From the NCBI GenBank assembly GCA_045650185.1, contig JAZRQY010000018.1:1-57551 (forward strand): 57,551 bases of DNA, in the 5' to 3' direction. This document shows, piece after piece, positions 33,945 to 40,825 of the stretch; positions within the stretch are counted from its first letter, which is position 1; the number at the start of each line of letters is the position of its first letter. The position numbers and the translations under genes were made by a program. The notes beneath the pieces are model-generated. The model was not told the origin of the DNA and made no database searches. It saw only the letters and a list, made by a program, of their open reading frames with translations. The stretch comes from Scatosoma sp045650185 (lineage in GTDB: Bacteria; Bacillota; Clostridia; Christensenellales; Borkfalkiaceae).

Positions 33945-34058
33945 ATTGTTATAATTCTCCTAATTTTCGATTTTTTGTTTTTTGATACAGTATCTTGTCT
34001 TCCCCTTGGGGGGGGGATGAAATGGCTTGCGCCCAAAACTTCACCCGTCAAAGGATCT
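33945..34058. other. Gap before the coat gene with a nine-C homopolymer
   Basis: Bases 34009-34017 are a run of nine Gs (Cs on the coding strand) next to CCCC, followed toward the coat gene by a GATACAGTATC palindrome. A fragment resembling the GTGAAGTTTTGGGC array connector lies at its upstream edge. Homopolymers of this length slip easily. It is outside coding sequence here. Confidence 0.6.
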
Positions 34059-34769
34059 CTAATTCTCAACCCTCTGCGTTTTCAAATACGCCAGAGCCAT
34101 TTTCCCTGCGTCCGAAATACTGCTTGGCTTTTTGGTAGGGGTCTGCATCACACCCTTTCCGCCCACAAGCAGGGGCGCGCCGCTTTTCCCGATTGAGGAA
34201 AGGTAATCGCCGACGATCTTCAAGCGCACTTCTTCGCTTGCCATCACCTGTTCGTACAACGACGGAGTCTGCTCTTCCGCAACGCCAGCTTTCGAAGCTG
34301 CACCCACGACGTTCGCCGCCGTTTTTGTTGCACACTCCACCGCTGAATCCGCTTCAGCAACGTCCTTTTCCGTCCGTGCGCCATCCGTTTTTTGCGCGCC
34401 AATCGTATCCGACGCGCTTTCAACCTCGCCGTCCACGGTGGCTGTTTCGATGCTTTCCTCCTCGGGGGAAGAGGGTCCTTGCTCGCATTGTGTAGACGCG
34501 TCCGTCCCATCACCTGCGACACTACGCTGAGCATCCGCTCCGTTGCGCGCTTGATTTTCCTCTTCCTTTTCATAGCGTTTCAAGCGTTGACTTCTTCTTG
34601 TAAACTCTGCCTGCAACGCCGTATACGCCTGCATCAGGGCGTTCACGTCCTTAAACTTTCCCAAATCTGTCGAGCTCTTCATTTCCTTTTCCGCACCTTT
34701 TGCGGCAACATCCTCCGATCCCAGCTCCGTTGCGATTGTTTCCACGCAAACGTTCTCCTTATCCTGCAT
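34059..34769 (-). CDS. Scaffold-like protein of the head cluster
   Basis: The 236-residue protein is low-complexity and highly charged, with a helical start (VNALMQAYTALQAEFTRRSQRLKRYEKEEEN), a long disordered acidic/alanine middle (residues about 75-170), and a C-terminal helical segment (SLYEQVMASEEVRLKIVGDYL) ending in KKPSSISDAGKMALAYLKTQRVEN. This is the typical build of a phage scaffolding protein, whose C-terminus contacts coat. It sits between portal and coat, as in P22 (gene 8). The call rests on composition and order. Confidence 0.75.
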   Translation of the reverse strand: MQDKENVCVETIATELGSEDVAAKGAEKEMKSSTDLGKFKDVNALMQAYTALQAEFTRRSQRLKRYEKEEENQARNGADAQRSVAGDGTDASTQCEQGPSSPEEESIETATVDGEVESASDTIGAQKTDGARTEKDVAEADSAVECATKTAANVVGAASKAGVAEEQTPSLYEQVMASEEVRLKIVGDYLSSIGKSGAPLLVGGKGVMQTPTKKPSSISDAGKMALAYLKTQRVEN

Positions 34770-34782
34770 ATTTTTTCCTCCT

Positions 34783-36711
34783 TTAAACTTCCTGCAAAGC
34801 AGGCGCGCTCTCGCCCGCTTTATCTTCCTTCAAGGCAGGCGTATTTTCGCCCGCCTTTTCCACCTGCAACGCCGCTTTATGCGCACGCAGATGTCTTAGT
34901 ACACGTTCCTTGACTTCGTTCTTATCGCCTTTTTCGAAAACGGAACTCAATAAGTACCTGGTATGCTCGTTTACGTGCAACGCATGGTCGTCAAACTCTT
35001 CCACCGCCACTTCGTTTGCGAGGAACAGCACGTTCTCATCACTCGCCTTTGCGACGTGCAGAGCAGAGATATCCCTTGCGTTTTTCTCGTCGCCGAACCC
35101 AAACGCATCCAATATTTTGTTGCGATGCTCTTTGGCCACCTTTCCATTCTCATCGGTGAGTAGCCCTGCGGTGAACAACGAAAGCAGTGTTTCCCTCTTT
35201 TCTGCAGGGGTAGCCGCCACCTCGCCCACAAAGCGAATATCCGCCGTAGGCAATTCACTCGCGTTGAAATAATACAGTTGCGCACGCTTATTTTCCCCTG
35301 TCAAGGTCATCAATCTTGCGTTGCCGGCAAACTGACGATAGAGGCGCAAGATATGCCTACCCACCGTTTGGACGGCTTGTTGCACGCTGTCCATAGTCGC
35401 CGCCAAGCGAGAATCGTCCTGCGACAATAGCAGTTGTAAGCCGGATGCCGAGGTGACGTTCGTGGCAGTCGAGCTTCTGGAAAGGTCGCTCACGCCCGAG
35501 ATATAGGTAAACTCTTTTTCCAGCCATTCTTCCTCTGCGGCAAATTCCGCAGGCATACCGCCGACGTCCAAAATTTGGGGCGGTTGCGAGCCTTGACGGA
35601 AGACGATCACCTTGCCGGGCGCCAAGCCCTCTTCCGCAAGCTCATCGCAGTCAATCGAGCCGTCCTCCACGGCAACGATCCCCATCGCCAGCCTATTTAA
35701 AAATTCGTGCTTACGATTCCGCACGGCGTTATAGGCGCGTTGCAGAGGGATCAAGCGGTGAATCACGCTCTGCCCAAAGAACGCCCCGGGCAGGCGCAAG
35801 CAATCTTGCTTGACGAAGGGGAATCCCCTCTCGTTCCGATCCCCGCAAAGGTAGGGCAAGCCCCCTTCGTACAGCAGGCAATCCCCTGCCACGATCTCCA
35901 ATCTGCCTTCGGGGTAAATTGAGGACGGCTTGGTGTATCGTTCAATGAGCACCACTCCCTCCAACTCTCGTTTCACCCCTGCGCCACCTTCCGCGCTATA
36001 AGCGGCATACGCGCCAAGCGCGCCCTCTTTGCCGTTCTTCTCCTTTTCCTCCACGACGACGCCGAACGTTTCCAACACGTAGGACGGAGGGACGATTTGC
36101 GCGTGTATAATACTTTGCAACTCGTCAATGCTCTCCGCATCCAAGCGGTCGGGGAAGACCTCGAAGGCAGGCAGCGCCGACACGCGAACCTCACCCTCGT
36201 AAACGGGGATACCGTCCTCGTCAATCGATACCTGCCTACCCCCTTTTTCATCCCAAGCGATTTTATAGAACGCGCTACCGCACGTTTCCGCCCAGAGCGT
36301 CACCCTTGCCGCCACGCGTGGAAAGTCCACCACGTCCTGCACGTATTCAAGCACAGCGCTAGACAGCTTTGCCGTCTGCACGTCGCTCTCCTCGTCGGAG
36401 AACGCACGCACCTGCAGGGCAGGTCGCAGGTTGGTCAGTTTACTCATTCGCGCATCTACAATCGGCGCAATTCGGTTGTAGACCCTGCGCGTCTGCCAAT
36501 AAAACCTCTTCTCCTCGCCGACGATACCGCCACTAGGTAGCGTGTCGCAATACTGGTCGCCCGACAAAAACCGCATATTCAGCAACCAGCCGTTTTCGAT
36601 ACTTCTTCGTGCCTCTTGTCTGCGTTCGAAATCCGCCTTAATCTCTGCGACTAGCGCTTCTTTTCGTTTGCTTTCCGACACTTCCTTTGCCTTTACGTCA
36701 AAATCAATCAT
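34783..36711 (-). CDS. Portal protein (P22-like)
   Basis: The 642-residue protein forms the dodecameric portal through which DNA enters the head. Size is near that of P22 gp1 (725 residues). Signature regions are visible: FLSGDQYCD near residue 50, FFGQSVIHRLIPLQRAYNAVRNRKHEF (near 320-345), the acidic wing, and a helical crown (SGVSDLSRSSTATNVTSASGLQLLLSQDDSRLAATMDSVQQAV, near 405-450). The C-terminal barrel ends in two near-repeats, KAGENTPALKE and KAGESAPALQE. It overlaps the 95-aa gene by 8 bp. Confidence 0.88.
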   Translation of the reverse strand: MIDFDVKAKEVSESKRKEALVAEIKADFERRQEARRSIENGWLLNMRFLSGDQYCDTLPSGGIVGEEKRFYWQTRRVYNRIAPIVDARMSKLTNLRPALQVRAFSDEESDVQTAKLSSAVLEYVQDVVDFPRVAARVTLWAETCGSAFYKIAWDEKGGRQVSIDEDGIPVYEGEVRVSALPAFEVFPDRLDAESIDELQSIIHAQIVPPSYVLETFGVVVEEKEKNGKEGALGAYAAYSAEGGAGVKRELEGVVLIERYTKPSSIYPEGRLEIVAGDCLLYEGGLPYLCGDRNERGFPFVKQDCLRLPGAFFGQSVIHRLIPLQRAYNAVRNRKHEFLNRLAMGIVAVEDGSIDCDELAEEGLAPGKVIVFRQGSQPPQILDVGGMPAEFAAEEEWLEKEFTYISGVSDLSRSSTATNVTSASGLQLLLSQDDSRLAATMDSVQQAVQTVGRHILRLYRQFAGNARLMTLTGENKRAQLYYFNASELPTADIRFVGEVAATPAEKRETLLSLFTAGLLTDENGKVAKEHRNKILDAFGFGDEKNARDISALHVAKASDENVLFLANEVAVEEFDDHALHVNEHTRYLLSSVFEKGDKNEVKERVLRHLRAHKAALQVEKAGENTPALKEDKAGESAPALQEV

Positions 36712-36991
36712 CTTTCTCTCCCTTTATTAATTCTTGCAGCAACCGCTGCTTTTCCTTTTCCAATTCCTCGTCGGACATCGCATCGCAATGCCCCTCTGCC
36801 CGTTCGTTTTCCAGAAGCAGCTGCAACGCTTTCCAATCCCCGGGGACGTCTTTTTTCACTTCTTTTTTCTTCGTCAGCTGCATTTTTCCATCCACTTCGG
36901 CGTACTCTACCGTCACCTCCGCCACCTTGTATCCCTTGGCGGCTTTCAGCAGCATTTCTTTAATTTTTTTATCTGTCAACAACTTTTCCAT
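36704..36991 (-). CDS. Small phage head-cluster protein, 95 aa
   Basis: The 95-residue charged protein starts MEKLLTDKKIKEMLLKAAKGYKV and has a central beta-like segment (VTVEYAEVDGKMQLTKKKEVKKDVPGDWKALQLLL) and a coiled C-terminus. Small proteins of this kind, with xxEYxxxDGxxxxTKKxxxxxxxPxDxxA, lie beside large-terminase genes in many Firmicutes phages. It might be part of the packaging motor, but I cannot show that it is a small terminase. It lies between terminase and portal. Confidence 0.7.
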   Translation of the reverse strand: MEKLLTDKKIKEMLLKAAKGYKVAEVTVEYAEVDGKMQLTKKKEVKKDVPGDWKALQLLLENERAEGHCDAMSDEELEKEKQRLLQELIKGEKDD

Positions 36992-37050
36992 TTCCTCGTT
37001 TCACTTCTCCAAAATTCTATTCCCCCTTGTTTTTCTCCCTAAAGTTTTTC

Positions 37051-38493
37051 TCACCCCAAGCCACCGCCACGCCGTCTATCCACAATCGTCCGTAGCCTCT
37101 TTTCCTTGTCGAGCTGTACGGGCGTTTTGGTAGGCGTAGGCGGCTGTTTTTTCGGCTTGGACATCAAGTAATATCTCATCTCGTCCAAGGCGTGGTCGTC
37201 CACCTTTTTCGGCGCGTCGCCACCACCCCAGTAGTACCCTTTCAGCTCCTTAATCAGTTCCGTACAGTTGGAAAAAATATACAGATTAGGCAATCCGTTG
37301 CCCTGCTTTAAGTAGCTTTTCACCCTTGCAATCCCAGAAAATAAGTCCTTATCGACCTTCGGATTGACCAAAATGTTACGTTCGTAAAAGAGTTCGCAAA
37401 CGCTTTTGACTCCCGACAGAGTGCGTTGCTTTGCCGCGCTGTCGATCAGGGCGTGAATCCTACCCTGCTTATCTCGTTTCCACCCCAAGAGGTTGCAGAT
37501 TCGTTGGATTTCCGAGGCGTGATAATCGACGTCACGCCCTGCGGCAAAGTGCTCGTATACGACGTAAACGTTGTCGTCAAAATCGACGGCATACCAATGC
37601 GCGGACAGCGGATTGTTCAGCCCGGGGTCGATAGAGATATTATCCTGCCACTCCTTTGGAATGGCAAACGGCTCTATGACGTGAATATTCTCGTCAAATT
37701 CGGGGTATACTAGCCCTTCTGCGCTGGCAAATCGCCCATACCGTCTTGTCTGCAAAGACGCCTCGTCCAATCCCCCTTCAATCGCCGCAATCTCCGCTTT
37801 ATCGAGGTAGGGATTATCCGCCCATTCCATAAACTCGTACCAAATTTCAGGGTCCTTTTTCGGGTTTAAAAAGATGTCGTGGTAGACGAAAGTAAACCCC
37901 TTCAAAGGTGTCATCGTCCCGAAAATATCCCCCCTTTTATCGAGTACACGCATACGGCATTCAAGGTAAATATCCTTCGGCGGTTCTTCGTCGAACCAAA
38001 CGAAATCGAGGGAAGTGCCTTGGAACTTTTCTCTCCCTTGGTCGCAACTCTTAAAGCCGATTACGGAGCTTCCCCCCAACACGCTTTTCACACGGATAAA
38101 GTCAATCACGCCGTCCTCAGGTCGATCTTTTCTGCCTGAAATCATCACGATCTCCTCTATCCAATCCTTGCGCAGATACCTTAAAATTTTCTTTTGCGCA
38201 ACGTCACGTTGCACCTGTGCCGACAGCGACACAACCCAACCGCATACCCCCGATTTATTTTCCCGATAGGGGTGAATCCCCCTTGCCATATACACACACT
38301 CCACCGCGCCGCACTCCGTTTTCCCCGAACGGTTGCCGCCGAACACCCACCGATTCCTTTTAGGACAACGATGAAACGCCAACTGTTTTTGGTGGATTTT
38401 CTTCCCCGTGTTGTATTTTGCGAGCGCATCCTCACGCTTTCGCTTTTTCTGTTCTCGCTCGATTGCGAGTATGTTTTCGACAATCTCTCTCAT
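37051..38493 (-). CDS. Terminase large subunit
   Basis: The 480-residue DNA-packaging motor has Walker A FGGNRSGKTE (about residues 51-60), Walker B LDFVWFDEEPP with the catalytic glutamate, and the coupling motif GDIFGTMTPLKG. The RNase H-like nuclease is present: SIDPGLNNPLSAHW, HALIDSAAKQRT and VDDHALDEMRYYLMS supply the three acidic positions. All catalytic residues I expect are intact. It is the first gene of the structural run and starts 54 bp from the divergent exported-protein gene. Confidence 0.92.
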   Translation of the reverse strand: MREIVENILAIEREQKKRKREDALAKYNTGKKIHQKQLAFHRCPKRNRWVFGGNRSGKTECGAVECVYMARGIHPYRENKSGVCGWVVSLSAQVQRDVAQKKILRYLRKDWIEEIVMISGRKDRPEDGVIDFIRVKSVLGGSSVIGFKSCDQGREKFQGTSLDFVWFDEEPPKDIYLECRMRVLDKRGDIFGTMTPLKGFTFVYHDIFLNPKKDPEIWYEFMEWADNPYLDKAEIAAIEGGLDEASLQTRRYGRFASAEGLVYPEFDENIHVIEPFAIPKEWQDNISIDPGLNNPLSAHWYAVDFDDNVYVVYEHFAAGRDVDYHASEIQRICNLLGWKRDKQGRIHALIDSAAKQRTLSGVKSVCELFYERNILVNPKVDKDLFSGIARVKSYLKQGNGLPNLYIFSNCTELIKELKGYYWGGGDAPKKVDDHALDEMRYYLMSKPKKQPPTPTKTPVQLDKEKRLRTIVDRRRGGGLG

Positions 38494-38535
38494 AACCTTA
38501 TCAAACCCGACAAAACTCTGCCACGCCTACGGCGT

Positions 38536-38541
38536 TATACT
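38536..38541 (+). promoter_or_regulatory. -10 box placed for a leaderless transcript (38548 gene)
   Basis: TATACT ends 6 bases before the ATG at 38548, so transcription should start at or next to the A of the ATG. No Shine-Dalgarno sequence precedes the ATG. A clear -35 is not visible. Confidence 0.5.
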
Positions 38542-38547
38542 CCATTT

Positions 38548-39222
38548 ATGAAAAAATTTACGATTCTTCTCACGCTATTTATCATGTTAATCATCGGTAC
38601 GCCAACCCCCAAAAAAGCCTCTGCCGACACAGCGGTGCAATACGCCTGTATCCTTACCGAGGACGTGTATTTTTACACCTCGGAGGACGAATACAGCGGT
38701 ATCTTTACCCTCCCCAAGACGTACTACGTAAAAGTCCTTTCCATGGGCGAACGGTTCACTCGGGTAGAGTATCTTACCGACACCAAATACACACGGACGC
38801 TGGTCGGTTACTGTCTAACCTACCAGCTTACTCTCGTTGACTACGTACCGGTCAATCCATACCTGTATACGACCTTTGACGTCGTATACATGGCGGAAAA
38901 CGGTGACGTCAACGACGAAATTTTAGAACGACTGGTGTTCACCTGCGGCTATTACGGCGACTACATCATCGGCACGAAGCGGTATGCCTACGCCTACAAA
39001 AACGGGGAATGCGCCTACGTTCCACGCCCTGAAAATTTTACGTATCCGGAAAACACAGAGTATGAGGAGCACCTCTCCTCTTCTTCCAGCGAAGAGGTAG
39101 TAGAAGGGACGGTAAACCCGATACAGCTTGGGGTTTTAGCGGTCCTTTGTCTGCTTGTACCGTTGCTTACGGCAATCATATTAAAGAGCAACAAAGCCCC
39201 CACCTACGACCCGGAAGAATAG
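38548..39222 (+). CDS. Exported membrane-anchored protein inside the phage cluster
   Basis: The 224-residue protein has a signal peptide (MKKFTILLTLFIMLIIGTPTPKKASA region, cleavage near residue 26), a beta-rich outer domain with SH3-like patterns (ACILTEDVYFYTSEDEYSG..., FTRVEYLTD), a serine/glutamate-rich linker, and a C-terminal membrane helix (residues about 190-212) with a short KSNK tail. The reading frame is open far upstream, but those codons lie antisense to the terminase gene. I chose the ATG at 38548 because the signal peptide begins there. It lies between the regulator and the terminase gene, on the opposite strand. Function unknown. Confidence 0.75.
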   Translation: MKKFTILLTLFIMLIIGTPTPKKASADTAVQYACILTEDVYFYTSEDEYSGIFTLPKTYYVKVLSMGERFTRVEYLTDTKYTRTLVGYCLTYQLTLVDYVPVNPYLYTTFDVVYMAENGDVNDEILERLVFTCGYYGDYIIGTKRYAYAYKNGECAYVPRPENFTYPENTEYEEHLSSSSSEEVVEGTVNPIQLGVLAVLCLLVPLLTAIILKSNKAPTYDPEE

Positions 39223-39228
39223 AGCACC

Positions 39229-39456
39229 TGCGGTAGTGAATTGAAATCTTTGATTTCGTGAATTGCATACTCTGTATGCGTGAATTGTTTTCTTGCGAAA
39301 ACGTGATATGATTGCCTTTGGCAATCGTTATGGAAATATTTCCACAATTTCGCCCACGGCGAAACTTCACTTTGGGCACCGCCCAAAACTTCACTATCTT
39401 GGGATAACTTCACTGCGTAGCAACTTCACTTTTGCCCCAACGGCAAAAACTTCACT
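39229..39456. repeat. Palindromic hairpin array C (GTGAATTG left, AACTTCAC right)
   Basis: The left arm has GAAATCTTTGATTTC, GCATACTCTGTATGC, TTTTCTTGCGAAAA and GATTGCCTTTGGCAATC with GTGAATTG connectors. The centre CGTTATGGAAATATTTCCACAA is followed by a right arm of TTCGCCCACGGCGAA, TTGGGCACCGCCCAA, GCGTAGC and TTTTGCCCCAACGGCAAAA with AACTTCAC connectors. The two arms belong to different connector families. No gene is visible. Confidence 0.8.
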
Positions 39457-40006
39457 CCCCCCTAATCTGCTTCAAGAACTCTAAAAACGCCCTTTCCTTC
39501 TTTTCGAGGCCGAGGTCTTTCCCAAGCTCTATATATGTATAGATCGCGCCGATACCATCGAGATAAGCATATTCCTCCACGAACTCTTCCTTGGTCAATC
39601 CAAGCCGCATAAACCGCTCCGTCAGCTTCGAAAGAAGCTTTTTTTGTTTTCGGAAATAGGTACGCTCGCTCCAATAGGGAATGGGCCGCATTTTCTCATC
39701 CGCAATCCCAGCATACTTTTCGGCAAACGCGCGTTTCACGCGATCAAGCTTCCCAAAGTAGCGCACGTTCAACAACATTTTCTCCTCCGTTGACAGCTTG
39801 TCCATTGCGGCAACCGCCAACTGATTTAACCTACGAATCTTTGCTTTTTCCAGCACCGCCACAGCAAGATGCTCTGCAATTTTTTGCGCAGGCTCTCTGC
39901 TATCTGCAGACATGACCGCGCGGTTGCGGATATGCTGTAAGTATCCCTCCTCAATTCCTTCCAATTGTGGGTAGCAATACAAAATCGCCTTCACACAGTT
40001 TTCCAA
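39452..40006 (-). CDS. Sigma-like/ArpU-type regulator heading the phage cluster
   Basis: The 184-residue protein is basic and all-helical. The region LSTEEKMLLNVRYFGKLDRV followed by WSERTYFRKQKKLLSKL resembles a sigma region 4-type HTH as in ArpU/RinA late-gene activators of Gram-positive phages. The start codon is TTG at 40006, supported by GGAGGTG about 10 bases upstream. It is the first minus-strand gene of the cluster and is separated from the terminase gene by the divergent exported-protein gene and array C. Control of head gene transcription is inferred. Confidence 0.7.
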   Translation of the reverse strand: MENCVKAILYCYPQLEGIEEGYLQHIRNRAVMSADSREPAQKIAEHLAVAVLEKAKIRRLNQLAVAAMDKLSTEEKMLLNVRYFGKLDRVKRAFAEKYAGIADEKMRPIPYWSERTYFRKQKKLLSKLTERFMRLGLTKEEFVEEYAYLDGIGAIYTYIELGKDLGLEKKERAFLEFLKQIRGE

Positions 40007-40054
40007 ATAGTATCACCTCCAATCGGCTTTTCGCCGAGTAATTATTTCATATTA

Positions 40055-40600
40055 TTGTAGGGGAGCGGTCACCCCTCTGTGATTTGCCTTCGGCTCGATA
40101 TGCCTAAGCTGACAAGACTTGAACCATTCAGGTTTTAACGGCGAGAAATCCCCTAACTGTGTAGGATTTCCTCTTGCAATACGGACGGTATTCCTGCGCG
40201 AAAATCCTTTCATTTAAGAAATTTCGCGCTCGTGAAAACTGCGAAGCATCTTAAAATAGGAATTTTGTGATGCATTTAGGCGGAGGCGACCGCCGCCGTA
40301 TCGACATACTGCAAGGGCGCAACCGTCTTAAAGGCGCGCAAAATAACATTTTAAGACTGAAATGGTTCAAGTCTTGTCAGCTTAACGGCTCGATATATTT
40401 TCCATGCGGAAAATTCGATATGATTGACTTTGTCAATCGTTACGGAATGATTTAAAAATTTTCCGCAACGCAAGACAACCGCGTTGCAATTCAGGAACGC
40501 TCCCAGCGTTCAATTCACGACAGCTATGGCGTCAATTCACACCGCAGGCAATTCACACCCCACTCGGGCTTTCAATTCACTTTTATGCCTGCCGCCGACC
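40055..40600. repeat. Palindromic hairpin array D, interrupted by a MITE
   Basis: The array starts with CGGCTCGATATG-type units, is split at 40105-40384 by MITE copy 2, and continues with CGATATATTTTCCATGCGGAAAATTCGATATG, the centre CGTTACGGAATGATTTAAAAATTTTCCGCAACG, and a right arm with GAACGCTCCCAGCGTTC and CAATTCAC connectors. The sequence CGGCTCGATAT occurs on both sides of the MITE. The quoted units sit between 40385 and 40580. Confidence 0.7.
40105..40384. mobile_element. MITE-like element, copy 2
   Basis: This 280-bp element has the same TA-flanked ends as copy 1 (TAAGCTGACAAGACTTGAACC and its complement) and a near-identical core. Differences from copy 1 include paired or bulge-neutral changes in the first stem (GAGAAATCC with GGATTTCCTC). 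It interrupts hairpin array D, so it inserted after that array formed. Confidence 0.88.
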
Positions 40601-40790
40601 AGCGACACCGTGATTATATATTGCACGGGTGAAAAATCCAGTTTTTACTGCCATATTTTGGTTTTAAAATCCGAACATTTGTTCGTGTTTTTCTATGAAT
40701 TATTTTTAATTATGACATAAGTGTGCCTATAATATTTTCGCTTTTTTACAATTTTTCCGCAATGTGCCATAAAGAACATCGCCTATCCCC
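40601..40790. other. AT-rich gap before the propeller gene
   Basis: I see no gene, hairpin or repeat in this stretch; it is AT-rich and leads to the promoter at 40791. Confidence 0.6.
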
Positions 40791-40819
40791 TTGCAATTTT
40801 TCTTTTGTCGTGTTATAAT
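40791..40819 (+). promoter_or_regulatory. Promoter placed for a leaderless transcript (40826 gene)
   Basis: TTGCAA (40791-40796), 17 bp and TATAAT (40814-40819). The ATG starts at 40826, 7 bases after the -10, where transcription should begin. No Shine-Dalgarno sequence is present. Confidence 0.7.
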
Positions 40820-40825
40820 AGCCAT

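Noticed and set aside
30348..40006. Ordinary complete prophage
   Set aside because: No integrase, repressor, replication, tail-tip, holin or endolysin gene is visible and both edges meet host genes.
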